64,000 bases of DNA from positions 1,084,512-1,148,511 of the forward strand of contig NZ_JABMJG010000001.1 in the NCBI RefSeq assembly GCF_013376045.1. The letters are read 5' to 3'. Numbering within the stretch: position 1 is the first letter of the stretch; the number at the start of each line of letters is the position of its first letter. Of the stretch, positions 9,746 to 19,941 are shown in pieces. The notes beneath the pieces are model-generated. The model saw nothing but the letters and a program-made list of their open reading frames with translations. It made no database searches and was not told the DNA's origin. Made by a program: the position numbers and the translations under genes. Source of the stretch: Variovorax sp. SG517. Lineage in GTDB: Bacteria > Pseudomonadota > Gammaproteobacteria > Burkholderiales > Burkholderiaceae_C.

Positions 9746-12010
9746 ATGAAAAGAACACTCGCCGCGCTCGGAGGCGCGGTCGTGCTGTGCATGAGCCTCG
9801 CCTCGTGTGGAGGGGGAAACGAAGGAGCAACAGGAGCGCCGTCGCCGGTGACCGGTGCCTCTGCCCAAGGCGCACGCAAGAGTGACGAAGCAGCTACCTA
9901 TAGCTTTCAGGCTGCCGGCAAGCAGGACGACAGCGAAGCAATCCTGGCGCAAGTCGTGGATGCAGACCGGGACCAGACCCGGCCTGCCGGCCTGAGCCGC
10001 AATCCTGCCGGCGACGACAGCCGCAACGGGGTCTACACGGTCTACGCAGCCAACGGGACCGAGCAGGTGCTGTCGATCAACTTCGACACCGGCACGTACG
10101 CGATGACCGACGCCTCCATGCAGGTGACGGCTGGAACCTTGAGCCGCGATGCCGTGGAAGCCGATGTCGGCATCTTCAACAGTCCGCGAATCACCGCACA
10201 GGTCAACACGGCACGCTTCCAGACAACGGACGGAGTCATTCTGGGCGGCTTCCCGTTCAGGCAAGGCGATTCGGCTTCGCCCACGTACGCGGTGCAGCCT
10301 TTCCTGGCGCTCCGTTCCTTCGTGGACGATCCGAAGCAATTCGACGGCATCTACAACGTCGTCGGTGTCGCGGTCGGGCCACCCAAAGGCTATTCAAGCT
10401 CGCAAATCCAGCAGATCAGCATCGAAGGCAACGGTGCACGATTGAAGTTCTGTATGAACGATCTCGTCTTCTCCAGCGGCGGATGCGCCGGTGCCGGGGT
10501 GGAGAACTACACGATCAGCAAGGACCCCTCCGGCGCATGGCTCGCCGCGAATGTTGGCTTCCCGGGCAACAAGTTCAGATTCCGGATGGCGCGCATCGGG
10601 GGCCAGAACGTATTCCTGGCTGCCAATCCGTTCTCGACTCCCGGCTACCCACCCGAGAACTACCAGCGGCTGAGCATAGGCTTTTCTGACATTCCGAGCG
10701 CACAGGAAACACTCAAGGCGCGGGTATACGCATCGGACGGCAGCTACGGCATCGCCGTGACCGATGCCCCAATGTACAGCACCAACACCCGCCGGCCAGA
10801 CACGACGACCAGCGGTTTCGCCTACGACGCGAAAGTCGTGGCGGGCACGCAGGGCGTGCAGCAGATCAACGGCGCGGGAAACGCCAGGCTCTTCGCCATC
10901 CGGAACACGAAACTGGTCGCGCTGGTGGGCACCCCCGCCAACCTGGACACGCGGGGCTACCTGCAGATCGGACTGATCGACGGCCCCGTCAGCCGGGGAC
11001 CGAACAGCGGCACCTATTCGGTCTTTGCAGCATTCGGCTCGCGGCACACCCTGAGCATCGACCTCGCGGCGAAGAGCTACGGCACAGCGGACGAGGCCGG
11101 CGTGTCGACGAGCGGCACACTCGCCGAGGATCCCGCCGAGCCGGGCACCTACATCGTCAGCAACGTCCGCATCGACGCCGCCGTCAATACGGCGCGGGTC
11201 CGCCTCGCGAAAAATACGGTGGTAGGTGCATTTCCCTTCCCGACCAGGCCACTCGGGGACCTGTTCCAGGTCCAACCCTTCATCGGCTCAAGCGCGCTTG
11301 CAACCGCGCAATCCGCAATCGATGGCACCTACAACCAGTTCACGCTGACCTCGGACAACTACTCGGCAAACAAGCGAGTGGCGCGGCAGGTCAGGATCGC
11401 CAACAACGGCACGAGCCTGCAGATATGCGACGACGACGCGAGCTGGCAGGCGCGCTACACCATCGACAACTGCCCGGCCGAACTGAAAACGGTCTTTGCG
11501 ATATCGCCCGGTGCCGCAAGCGGCAACTGGACGGCCGAGATTCCGGGCGTGCCGCCGAGTTCGCCCAACTTCGCACGGAAGTACGGCTTCAGCATCATGG
11601 AAATGGCTGGTCAGAAGGTCTACGTGGGTGCGCAGTACGACTCGTGGGCCAACAAGACCTTCAGCATCGGCCTGGAAGACAGCGACGCATGGCCATCCGT
11701 CGTGGCCCGAGGTGCGTCCACGCGGCGCGTGGCCGGCTATCCCTCCAACAGTTCCTGGAACAGCGTGGGGCTGGACTCCTCGTGGCTCGACCGCACGGTG
11801 GCACACGCCGACGGCACCCAGGGCACCGAGCGCCTTGCGCTCACGCCTGCCGACCTGACCACGCCCCAGGGCCTGCGCGGCATCGGCCTTGAACCAGGCA
11901 TCGGCCCACGCTACATCGTCATGCAGAGCAAGGGGCTCGTAGTCATGTCGAACGGTTCGGGCTTCGGTATCGATTTCGGAATTTTCTTGGTTGAGGGAGC
12001 GGATCAATGA
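9746..12010 (+). CDS. Two-module lipoprotein, paralogue 2
   Basis: 754 residues. The lipobox LASC places the lipidated cysteine at 21, followed by a Gly-rich linker and a ~65-residue low-complexity region. Two modules start near residues 91 and 417 with RNGVYTVYAANG and NSGTYSVFAAFG, sharing the NTARF, FPF and GTYN landmarks with paralogue 1. The cysteine pairs are C-x10-C in module 1 and C-x14-C in module 2. The start at 9746 is preferred to an upstream one because GGAGAAG precedes it and the signal peptide begins there. Codon use is visibly more A/T-tolerant than in neighbouring housekeeping genes. The stop overlaps the next gene (ATGA). Function unknown. Confidence 0.85.
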   Translation: MKRTLAALGGAVVLCMSLASCGGGNEGATGAPSPVTGASAQGARKSDEAATYSFQAAGKQDDSEAILAQVVDADRDQTRPAGLSRNPAGDDSRNGVYTVYAANGTEQVLSINFDTGTYAMTDASMQVTAGTLSRDAVEADVGIFNSPRITAQVNTARFQTTDGVILGGFPFRQGDSASPTYAVQPFLALRSFVDDPKQFDGIYNVVGVAVGPPKGYSSSQIQQISIEGNGARLKFCMNDLVFSSGGCAGAGVENYTISKDPSGAWLAANVGFPGNKFRFRMARIGGQNVFLAANPFSTPGYPPENYQRLSIGFSDIPSAQETLKARVYASDGSYGIAVTDAPMYSTNTRRPDTTTSGFAYDAKVVAGTQGVQQINGAGNARLFAIRNTKLVALVGTPANLDTRGYLQIGLIDGPVSRGPNSGTYSVFAAFGSRHTLSIDLAAKSYGTADEAGVSTSGTLAEDPAEPGTYIVSNVRIDAAVNTARVRLAKNTVVGAFPFPTRPLGDLFQVQPFIGSSALATAQSAIDGTYNQFTLTSDNYSANKRVARQVRIANNGTSLQICDDDASWQARYTIDNCPAELKTVFAISPGAASGNWTAEIPGVPPSSPNFARKYGFSIMEMAGQKVYVGAQYDSWANKTFSIGLEDSDAWPSVVARGASTRRVAGYPSNSSWNSVGLDSSWLDRTVAHADGTQGTERLALTPADLTTPQGLRGIGLEPGIGPRYIVMQSKGLVVMSNGSGFGIDFGIFLVEGADQ

Positions 12011-14211
12011 GCATGAAGCCCGAACACATCAACGCGTGGACGCGTGGTGCATTTCTCGCGTTGGTATTGGGCCTCGCAGGATGCGGTGGCGGTGGCGGAA
12101 GCGCAGGTGGAAGCGCTGGCGCGGGAGGCGTATCCACGGCGATGAAGGGCGACGCCGGCGCAGAGGTGGCCTCCGGCGCCCTCCAGGCGCCAGGCATCGA
12201 GGACGACCCCGGATTGACTGCGCAGCAGGCGACCAGCCCCGCACTCGACCCTTCCTCCGTCGTGCCGCGCCTGAACGCAGGCGATCCGCGCAACGGCGCG
12301 TACTACGTCTATTCCGCCGACGGCAGCAACGGCACTAGGCAGAAGCTCGGGATCAACTTCGATACGAAGAGCTATTCGCTGGTCGACAGCAAGGGGAGCG
12401 CCACGTCCGGCACTTTCAGCGAGGACCCGGCGGAACCCGGCACCTATGTCTTTGCAAGCAGTCGAATCACCAGCGCAGTGAACACGGCGCGCTTCCGCAT
12501 CACGACCGATGCGATCGTCGGGGCGTTTCCGTTCGAGAAGCCATGGTCGGATCCGGTCACCTACCAGGTCGCACCCTTCATCGCAGCGCGGGCCTTCGTC
12601 ACCGACCCCTCCCAGCTGGACGGCGAATACAACCGCCTGGGCATCAGCCTGAACAAGAACGGTACGGCGGACTCCCAGATCCTGGCGATGAGTATCTCGA
12701 AAAGGGGCACGCAGCTTGAGTTGTGCCTGGATAATGTCATCTACTACGTGGAAGCGTGCCAGTCGCTACGTACTTTCGCGCTCACGCCCGCTGCCGATTA
12801 CGCGTGGACCGGCATCAACATCGCCGCGCCAAGTGACGTACTGCAGTTCCGGATGGCTCGGATCGACGGACAGAATGTGGTTCTCTTCGGAGGCAGCAGC
12901 GCCACGGCGCCTGACATACGCCCGTTCCGCATCGCGCTGCGCGACACAACCACCTGGCCCACTGCGCGGTATGTCGGCAGCTCTTCCGATGGCCGATGGG
13001 GAACAAACCTCATCGGTCCGGCCAGCACCACACGCACCAGTTTCGACTCGACGGGCGCCTCCGCCAGCCTCACGCTACCAGTGAGCGACGCGGCTTCCAA
13101 CGGCGCGCAGGGCATCCACCCGATCAACAGCACCGGCACGGACAGATATTTCGCGACGCAGAATGGCGTACTTTCTGTGATCGTCGGCGCCCGCAATCCC
13201 GGCACACAGGGCTACATCCAGATCGGCTTGTTCAAGGACAACGGAGGGGTCGACCCTCGCAGCGGTAGCTACAGAGCCTTCTCGGTCCAACGCAAAGACG
13301 TAAAGCTGACTCTCGACTTCGATGCAGGCACTTATCAGATGGATGAGTCCTTTTCGAATGCCAGCGCCGGCACGTTCAGCCCCGATCCTGCAGATCCTGG
13401 CTCCTATGTCTTTTCCAGTCCGCGCATTGGAACAGTGTTGAACACGGCACGGTTCCGTATCACTGAAGACGCCATCGTTGGCGCCTTTCCTTTCTACGCA
13501 GGAGCCCTCGCCACACCCAGGTATCAGGTACAGCCCTTCATCGCGGTACGCAGCTTGGTCACAAGCCCCTCCGACTTGCCTGGCAGCTATGACTTGATGG
13601 TGGCGGGGATGCCGACTGCCGTCGCGCCGCCGTACTTCTCGTCCAGCATGGCGCGCCTCGTCATCGCAGCAGACGGCCATCGGGCGCAAGTCTGCAAGCT
13701 CGCCCCGGTCACGACCTGCGTCGACGAGGCCACTCCGGGCGCTTACGTCGTGGCGGCGTCGTCAACCTCCTGGTATCTGTTTTCTGGAGGCGGCGTCATG
13801 CTTACCCCCTTCCACATAGCAAACGTGGGAACTCGCAAGGTCTTGGTGGCGTCTGACTTTGAGTTCTACGGAAGCGACGACAAGCTCGGCTCCTACCTCA
13901 TGCTCGGCATACGTCAGCCTGCCACGAGTTCGAGCACATGGCTCGGCAACAGCGTCCACAGCTATTCGGGCGCTGGCGAACTGGGGTCGTTGCTGACCAG
14001 TCCCACAAGCTATGGCGGGACTTACAGGAAAGCAGATGGAACGACAGGGCCGTTCGCGCTGACGCTTGGACCGGTCACGAACAATGAACGGGTCAAGATC
14101 GGTACCGACACGGCCGGAACACCGTACCTGGCGATCAACGATGGCCGTTTCGTTTTCGCGATGCCGTCGAACGGCGATGGGAGCAAGCTGCATATTGGCC
14201 TCGTAGATTGA
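12007..14211 (+). CDS. Two-module lipoprotein, paralogue 3
   Basis: 734 residues, lipobox LAGC with Cys26 followed by a Gly-rich stretch. Module 1 starts near residue 92 (DPRNGAYYVYSADG) and is nearly the same as module 1 of paralogue 4 (shared GTRQKLGINFDT, EDPAEPGTYVFASSRIT, FPFEKPWS, AARAFVTDP). Module 2 starts near residue 414 and has diverged in its second half, with a C-x7-C pair. Its start overlaps the stop of paralogue 2, so the two are translationally coupled. A second in-frame ATG at 12013 is an alternative start with little effect on the signal peptide. Base composition is lower in G+C than in the flanks. Confidence 0.85.
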   Translation: MSMKPEHINAWTRGAFLALVLGLAGCGGGGGSAGGSAGAGGVSTAMKGDAGAEVASGALQAPGIEDDPGLTAQQATSPALDPSSVVPRLNAGDPRNGAYYVYSADGSNGTRQKLGINFDTKSYSLVDSKGSATSGTFSEDPAEPGTYVFASSRITSAVNTARFRITTDAIVGAFPFEKPWSDPVTYQVAPFIAARAFVTDPSQLDGEYNRLGISLNKNGTADSQILAMSISKRGTQLELCLDNVIYYVEACQSLRTFALTPAADYAWTGINIAAPSDVLQFRMARIDGQNVVLFGGSSATAPDIRPFRIALRDTTTWPTARYVGSSSDGRWGTNLIGPASTTRTSFDSTGASASLTLPVSDAASNGAQGIHPINSTGTDRYFATQNGVLSVIVGARNPGTQGYIQIGLFKDNGGVDPRSGSYRAFSVQRKDVKLTLDFDAGTYQMDESFSNASAGTFSPDPADPGSYVFSSPRIGTVLNTARFRITEDAIVGAFPFYAGALATPRYQVQPFIAVRSLVTSPSDLPGSYDLMVAGMPTAVAPPYFSSSMARLVIAADGHRAQVCKLAPVTTCVDEATPGAYVVAASSTSWYLFSGGGVMLTPFHIANVGTRKVLVASDFEFYGSDDKLGSYLMLGIRQPATSSSTWLGNSVHSYSGAGELGSLLTSPTSYGGTYRKADGTTGPFALTLGPVTNNERVKIGTDTAGTPYLAINDGRFVFAMPSNGDGSKLHIGLVD

Positions 14212-14353
14212 TGGCGGGCTGCCAACAGTCAATGCAGCCGGACCATCCTGCAGGGGCGCCGAGGCGCTGCAGAAAGCGGCTTTCGCTGCATCGCAAGCGA
14301 GCGCAACCTTGACTCGGGGGCCGCGGGCCCGCAATCGCGCGAGGGAGAAAAAA

Positions 14354-16567
14354 ATGAAATACAAGATCCGGTCCTGCCGAGCGCTTCTGTGCGCGGCATT
14401 CGCATGCCTTGGCTTGCAGGGATGTGGAGGTGGCGAAAACGGCAGCGGCGGCGCAAGCGCGCCGATGGCAACGAGCGTCGGCACGGTCAAGAGCGCCAAC
14501 GCAGTCGAGTCGGCGAAAGAGGCCATGCGGTCCGACGAAGCGGCATATCTCGTCGAGACCCAGCAATCGAGCGCTGCGACTTTTGATCGCCGAGCCGCCA
14601 CCGCACTCTCGAACAGCCACGACCCACGCAGCGGCGTCTACTACCTCTACGCTGCCGACGGCACCAACGGCACACGCCAAAAGCTCGGCATCAATTTCGA
14701 CACCCGAAGCTACACGCTGACGGACGACCGCGGCCAGGCCACCTCCGGCACTTTCAGCGAAGACCCCGCGGAGCCGGGCACCTACGTCTTCGCAAGCAGC
14801 CGCATCACGAGCCCCGCCAACACGGCACGCTTCCGTCTCGCTCCAGATGCGGTCGTCGGCGCCTTTCCTTTCGAGAAACCTTGGTCGAACCCCACGGCCT
14901 ATCAGGTGATGCCGTTCGTCGCGGCACGCGCCTTCGTCACGGACCCGGTGCAACTCGATGGCAACTACAACAGCTTCGGCATCATCCGCAAGAGCGATGG
15001 AACGTCGGACTCGCAGGCTCTCACGATGCGCATCACGGGGCACGGCACAACGCTTGAAACGTGCTTCGGCTACCAGGACCTCCACAGCCTCGATTCCTGC
15101 CCCACCATCTTGAAGCGGACGTACGCCATCACGGCCTCGCCGGATTTCACGTGGGCGGGAACCAGCAGTTCGCCCGCCGACGTCCTCCAGTTCCGCATGG
15201 CCCGAATCGGCGGACAGAACATCCTGCTCTCGGGCGGGTACACCGACACAGCCCCCGACACCCGCGTCTTCCAGGTCGGCCTGCCGGACGCCCCTGTCTC
15301 CGGTTGGACCCAGACCAGGTACATCGGCGCGGCAACCAATGGCAGTTGGGGAGCCAATGTCTTCGACAACTGGGACTCGATCCGCACAGCGGTCACGCCG
15401 GAAGGAACTGTCGATGAACTCAGCCTCCCGCTGGCATCGATCGGAAGACCGCAAGGCGTCCGGCTACTGAACTCCGCGGGCACCAAGAGGTACTACGCGA
15501 TGTTCAACGGCACCCTTTCGGTCGTCATCGGGCGTCCCATCGAGAACGCCCGTGGCTACATGGAAGTCAGCCTTTACAAGGACAGCTGGAACGCCCGGAA
15601 CGGACACTACACGGTGTTCACGACCAACGGCACCGAGCAGACGCTGGACATCGACTTCGACAAGAAGCTCTACACGATGACGGCCCCCGGTGGCGACGCA
15701 ACCACAGGCACCTTCAGCGAAGACCCGAACGACCCCGGGACCTACATCTTCGCGAACAGGCGCATCACGGCCGCATCCAACACCGCGCGCTTCAGGACCA
15801 AGATCGACGCCATCGTCGGAGGATTTCCATTCGCTCTCTTCAAGTCGAATCCCGTCGCCTACGCGGTCCAGCCCTTCATTGCCGTACGCTCTTTCGTGAC
15901 TCAAAGGAGCGGACTGGCCGGCACCTACGATGTGATCGTTACGGCGGGAGGCAGCAACAACCTCACGCATCCGGGTGCCTACTGGCAGCTCTACATCGAT
16001 GCGGCGGGAACGGTCGCAAGGCAATGTCTCCCCGCGACCATAGCCTGTCTCCCTGAGGCGAGCCTGGGCGACTACGCCATCTCCCCAGGCGCGTCGCCTG
16101 GCATCTGGGTGTTTACCCGGGACGAAAAGACGTCTTTCACCGGACGAGTTGCCCGCATCGATGGCCGGAACGTCATGCTGCAGGCCTCGGAGTCCTACTC
16201 ACCGTACATTGCGCCAAGCTCCCCGCTTTTCCCATACCCGATCTGGACACTCAACACCGGCTTTCCGCGGCCGACGGGTGTGACAAACCCCGTGTACTGG
16301 CCTGCGATGCGCATGCATATCGCCTCGACGGGGGGCACATTCGGAACCGCATCCCTCGACGCGACCCGCTACGCGACCAGCTACTCGCGGCCAGACGGCA
16401 CTTCCGGCTCGCTGGCGCTCGAAATGCAGGGCATCTCAGGCAACGCGCAGGTGCGAGAAGGCACCGATAGCACCGGGACGAGATACCAGTTGGCCCAGAA
16501 CGGTGTCATCGCGCTCATGCAGGCGCCATGGCCCTTCGACAACCTGCACATAGGCCTGGCCGACTGA
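14354..16567 (+). CDS. Two-module lipoprotein, paralogue 4
   Basis: 737 residues. Signal peptide with lipobox LQGC (Cys24) and a Gly-rich linker. Module 1 starts near residue 90 (DPRSGVYYLYAADG) and module 2 near 412 (ARNGHYTVFTTNG). Cysteine pairs are C-x11-C and C-x6-C. Its last segment (REGTDSTGTRYQLAQNG, LHIGLAD) corresponds to the end of paralogue 3 rather than paralogues 1 and 2. The ATG at 14354 is preceded by GAGGGAG; the 142-nt gap to paralogue 3 shows no clear terminator, so co-transcription is possible. No function can be assigned from sequence. Confidence 0.85.
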   Translation: MKYKIRSCRALLCAAFACLGLQGCGGGENGSGGASAPMATSVGTVKSANAVESAKEAMRSDEAAYLVETQQSSAATFDRRAATALSNSHDPRSGVYYLYAADGTNGTRQKLGINFDTRSYTLTDDRGQATSGTFSEDPAEPGTYVFASSRITSPANTARFRLAPDAVVGAFPFEKPWSNPTAYQVMPFVAARAFVTDPVQLDGNYNSFGIIRKSDGTSDSQALTMRITGHGTTLETCFGYQDLHSLDSCPTILKRTYAITASPDFTWAGTSSSPADVLQFRMARIGGQNILLSGGYTDTAPDTRVFQVGLPDAPVSGWTQTRYIGAATNGSWGANVFDNWDSIRTAVTPEGTVDELSLPLASIGRPQGVRLLNSAGTKRYYAMFNGTLSVVIGRPIENARGYMEVSLYKDSWNARNGHYTVFTTNGTEQTLDIDFDKKLYTMTAPGGDATTGTFSEDPNDPGTYIFANRRITAASNTARFRTKIDAIVGGFPFALFKSNPVAYAVQPFIAVRSFVTQRSGLAGTYDVIVTAGGSNNLTHPGAYWQLYIDAAGTVARQCLPATIACLPEASLGDYAISPGASPGIWVFTRDEKTSFTGRVARIDGRNVMLQASESYSPYIAPSSPLFPYPIWTLNTGFPRPTGVTNPVYWPAMRMHIASTGGTFGTASLDATRYATSYSRPDGTSGSLALEMQGISGNAQVREGTDSTGTRYQLAQNGVIALMQAPWPFDNLHIGLAD

Positions 16568-16622
16568 CCCGTCCGACCGCTTCGGCCCAGTCTGCGAAAA
16601 TCACGGGTTCTTGGAGTTCCCC

Positions 16623-18257
16623 GTGTCATCGCCCTTCGTAGCCGAAACCCGCCGCCGCCGCACCTTCGCGATCATTTCCCACCCTGACGCCGGCAAGACC
16701 ACGCTGACCGAAAAGCTGCTGCTTTTCTCCGGCGCGATCCAGATCGCCGGCTCGGTGAAGGCCCGCAAGGCCTCGCGCCATGCCACCTCCGACTGGATGG
16801 AGATCGAGAAGCAGCGCGGCATCTCGGTGGCCTCGTCGGTGATGCAGATGGTCTACCGCGACCACGTCATCAACCTGCTCGACACGCCCGGCCACAAGGA
16901 CTTCTCCGAAGACACCTACCGCGTGCTCACCGCCGTCGACTCGGCGCTGATGGTGATCGACGCGGCCAACGGCGTGGAAGCGCAGACGCGGCGGCTGATC
17001 GAGGTCTGCCGCCAGCGCGACACGCCCATCATCACCTTCGTCAACAAGATGGACCGCGAAGTGCGCGAGCCGCTGGACATACTCGACGAGGTGGAGCGCG
17101 AGCTCGGCATGCCCTGCGTGCCCATGACCTGGCCGGTGGGCCAGGGCAAGAGCTTCCGCGGGATCATGAACCTGCGCACGCAGGCGATGACGGTGTTCGA
17201 GTCGGGCAGCGAGCGCCTGCCGCAGGACTTCGAGACCATTGCGCTTTCCGAGCGCGACACGCTGGTCAAGCGCTTCGGCGCCGACTTCGAGACCGCCATG
17301 GAAAGCATGGAGCTCGCCACCGGCGCGTCGCCCGCCTGGGACCGCGAGGCCTTCCTGGCCGGCAAGCAGACGCCCGTGTTTTTCGGCTCCGGTGTGAACA
17401 ACTTCGGCGTGATGGAGGTGCTCGACGCGCTGGTCGACCTGGCGCCCTCGCCACGCTCGCGCGTCAGCACCACGCTGGTCAACCGCCAGCCGGTGACCAA
17501 GGAGATCCAGCCCGAGGACAAGGACTTCGCGGGCGTGGTCTTCAAGGTGCAGGCCAACATGGACGCCAACCACCGCGACCGCATCGCCTTCGTGCGCATG
17601 GCCTCGGGCAAGTACACGCCGGGCATGAAGCTGAAGGTGCAGCGCACCGCCAAGGAACTGCGCCCCACCAGCGTCGTGACCTTCATGAGCCAGCGCCGCG
17701 AGGCGGTGGAAGAGGCCTACGCGGGCGACATCGTGGGCTTCACCACCCACGGCGGCGTGCAGCTGGGCGACACCATCACCGACGGCGCCAGCCTGCAGTT
17801 CACCGGCCTGCCCTTCTTCGCGCCCGAGCTCTTCATGACCGTGATCCTGAAGAACCCGCTGCGCACCAAGCAGCTGCAGCAGGGCCTGGCCCAGCTCGGC
17901 GAGGAAGGCGCGATCCAGGTCTTCCGCCCCGAGATCGGCGGCCCGATGCTTCTGGGCGCGGTCGGCCAACTGCAGTTCGAAGTGGTGCAGCACCGCCTGA
18001 AGGCCGAGTACGACGCCGACGTGCGGCTCGAAGGCTGCCAGTACACGGGCGCGCGCTGGATCACGGCCGACACGCCGGCCGAGCTGCGCGAGTTCGTGAA
18101 CGCTTACCCGCAGCGCATGGCGAAGGACGCGGCGGATACGCTGGCCTTTTTGTGCACGTCGCCTTACGACGTTCGGCTGGCGCAGGAGCGGTTTCCGAAG
18201 ATCCACTTCCATCCGCTGCGCGAGCATGCGGGGTTGGCGCTGCAGAGCGCGGGCTGA
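16623..18257 (+). CDS. prfC: Peptide chain release factor 3
   Basis: Translational GTPase that ejects RF1/RF2 from the ribosome after termination. 544 residues. G1 HPDAGKTT (20-27), the RF3-type switch region GISVASSVMQ, G3 DTPGHKDF and G4 NKMD are all present, and the C-terminal part VFRPEIGGPMLLGAVGQLQFEV is typical of RF3. The GTG at 16623 is preferred because TTGGAG sits 6 nt upstream; a TTG at 16611 in the same frame would place that Shine-Dalgarno inside the gene. The 55-nt gap after lipoprotein 4 shows no terminator by eye. Confidence 0.96.
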   Translation: MSSPFVAETRRRRTFAIISHPDAGKTTLTEKLLLFSGAIQIAGSVKARKASRHATSDWMEIEKQRGISVASSVMQMVYRDHVINLLDTPGHKDFSEDTYRVLTAVDSALMVIDAANGVEAQTRRLIEVCRQRDTPIITFVNKMDREVREPLDILDEVERELGMPCVPMTWPVGQGKSFRGIMNLRTQAMTVFESGSERLPQDFETIALSERDTLVKRFGADFETAMESMELATGASPAWDREAFLAGKQTPVFFGSGVNNFGVMEVLDALVDLAPSPRSRVSTTLVNRQPVTKEIQPEDKDFAGVVFKVQANMDANHRDRIAFVRMASGKYTPGMKLKVQRTAKELRPTSVVTFMSQRREAVEEAYAGDIVGFTTHGGVQLGDTITDGASLQFTGLPFFAPELFMTVILKNPLRTKQLQQGLAQLGEEGAIQVFRPEIGGPMLLGAVGQLQFEVVQHRLKAEYDADVRLEGCQYTGARWITADTPAELREFVNAYPQRMAKDAADTLAFLCTSPYDVRLAQERFPKIHFHPLREHAGLALQSAG

Positions 18258-18271
18258 GCACCTGGACCGGG

Positions 18272-19093
18272 TCAGCTCCCGGTCGACGCATAGCGGCGCA
18301 ACCCGACGCGCCACACCCCGAACGCCGCCGCCAGGAACACGAACCCCGCGAGCGGCGACACCAGCCCCACCCACGCCGGCGCCCCCAGCGGATCGGCCTT
18401 CCCCAGGATCGCCAGCACCGGGTAGTACGCCACGCAGGCCAGCGGCACGATGAAGGTCAGCACGCGCCGGAACCAGCGCGCATAGAGCGCCAGCGGATAC
18501 TGCGCCGCCTGCACGCCGCCGTAGGTCAGCACGTTCGCGATCTCGAGGCTCTCGACGGTCCAGAAGGCCAGGGTGCCCTGCAGCACCAGAATGCCGAGGA
18601 ACAGCGCCACGCCGCCCGCGATGGCGAGCAGCGCGATGGCGACGGCGCCCGGCGTCCACGCGATGCCCATCTCCTGTGTCGCGAACGCCACCATCGCCAG
18701 CCCCTGCATCAGCCGGCCCAGGCGGCTGATGCGGAAGTCGTTGCCCATCAGCTGCAGCGCGAGCGGACGAGGCCGTAGCAGCAGGCGGTCGAAGGCGCCG
18801 GTGCGCAAAAACTCGGTGCCGAGCACGTCGAAGCCGCGGCCCAGCGCATCGGCCAGCGCGAACATGCAGTTCACCAGGCCGTAGAACAACGCCACTTCGC
18901 CGATGCGCCAGCCCTGCACGTCGCCGAAGCGGTGGAACAGCGCCCACACGGCGACAACCTCGATGCCGGTGCCGAGGAACTGGCCGACGGTCAGCATCAG
19001 CGCCGAGGCGGGGTAGCGCGCCTGGCCGCCGAGGGAGGCGCCCACCAGCCGGAAGAAGAGCGGAAGCGATCCCATTGCCCTCACCACCTTCAT
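18272..19093 (-). CDS. ABC-2 type exporter permease (second permease)
   Basis: 273 residues with about six hydrophobic segments (for example LMLTVGQFLGTGIEVVAVW and AIALLAIAGGVALFLGILVL) and the RTGAFDRLLLRPRPLALQ loop seen in the DUF990/ABC2_membrane_6 permeases. Its start overlaps the stop of the upstream permease by 4 nt (ATGA), making a three-gene unit ATPase-permease-permease. Related systems export hydrophobic cations or antibiotics, but the substrate here is unknown. It ends 14 nt from the convergent prfC stop. Confidence 0.87.
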   Translation of the reverse strand: MKVVRAMGSLPLFFRLVGASLGGQARYPASALMLTVGQFLGTGIEVVAVWALFHRFGDVQGWRIGEVALFYGLVNCMFALADALGRGFDVLGTEFLRTGAFDRLLLRPRPLALQLMGNDFRISRLGRLMQGLAMVAFATQEMGIAWTPGAVAIALLAIAGGVALFLGILVLQGTLAFWTVESLEIANVLTYGGVQAAQYPLALYARWFRRVLTFIVPLACVAYYPVLAILGKADPLGAPAWVGLVSPLAGFVFLAAAFGVWRVGLRRYASTGS

Positions 19094-19941
19094 CCGCCCT
19101 GCACCTGCAGCCCGCGCATGGTGCGGCCCATCGCCAGGTGCCCCAGCGCCACGAGCACCGCGATCCAGAAGGCCTGCAGACCGAGTCCTCCCACCGCCTG
19201 CCAGCCCTGCAGCTGCCCGAAGTAGAGCCGCGCCGGAATGTCCATCAGCCCGGCCAGCGGCTGCAGCAGCAGCGCGGTCTGCCAAGCGTCGGGCAGCATC
19301 GCGAGCGGCAGCAGGTTGCCCGAGAACACGATGACCACCGGCGTGGCGACCGCGCTGATGCCGCGTTCGTTGAGTGCGGCGGTGGCGGCCACGTTCAGCA
19401 GCATCACCATCGACGTCGACAGCAGCAGCGCGAGCACGGCCGAGAGCACGAAGGCGAGCCCCGCCGCCACGCCCGCAGGCAGCTGCCAGGCCCACTCGCC
19501 CAGCCCGAGCACCGGCAGCGCGACCATCGCGAAGGCCGCCATCAGCGCCACGCGCGGCAGCACGCGCGCGGCGATCCAGCCGGCGCTGCGCGCGAACCAC
19601 AGCGCGTAGGCGTCGACGGGCCGCAGGCGGTCGTAGGCGACGGCGCCGGTGCGCACCGCCTGTGCCACTTCCGGGTCGCCCAGCCAGGGCAGCAGCACGA
19701 GCAGCCCCTGCGCGAGCCAGGTGTAGGTGATGGCCTGGGCGAGCGACATCGGCGTGCTCGCCCCCGTCGTGGCCGCGTGGCCGTAGAAGGCCGCGAACAC
19801 CATCACCTTGATGCCGCCCCACCAGCACTGCGTGGCGAAGCCGGCGAGCGCGGCGGTGCGGTACTGCAGCATCTGCTGGAAGCGTGATGCGAAGGCGGCG
19901 ATGTAGGGCCGCGCAAGATCGTGCGTGCACATCGCCGTCAT
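19090..19941 (-). CDS. ABC-2 type exporter permease (first permease)
   Basis: 283 residues, about six transmembrane segments, and the loop VRTGAVAYDRLRPVDAYALWF that parallels the RTGAFDRLLLRPRP loop of its partner, so the two permeases are distant homologues that probably form a heterodimer. Both gene ends overlap neighbours by 4 nt. No extracytoplasmic binding protein is encoded nearby, which fits an exporter. Confidence 0.87.
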   Translation of the reverse strand: MTAMCTHDLARPYIAAFASRFQQMLQYRTAALAGFATQCWWGGIKVMVFAAFYGHAATTGASTPMSLAQAITYTWLAQGLLVLLPWLGDPEVAQAVRTGAVAYDRLRPVDAYALWFARSAGWIAARVLPRVALMAAFAMVALPVLGLGEWAWQLPAGVAAGLAFVLSAVLALLLSTSMVMLLNVAATAALNERGISAVATPVVIVFSGNLLPLAMLPDAWQTALLLQPLAGLMDIPARLYFGQLQGWQAVGGLGLQAFWIAVLVALGHLAMGRTMRGLQVQGG

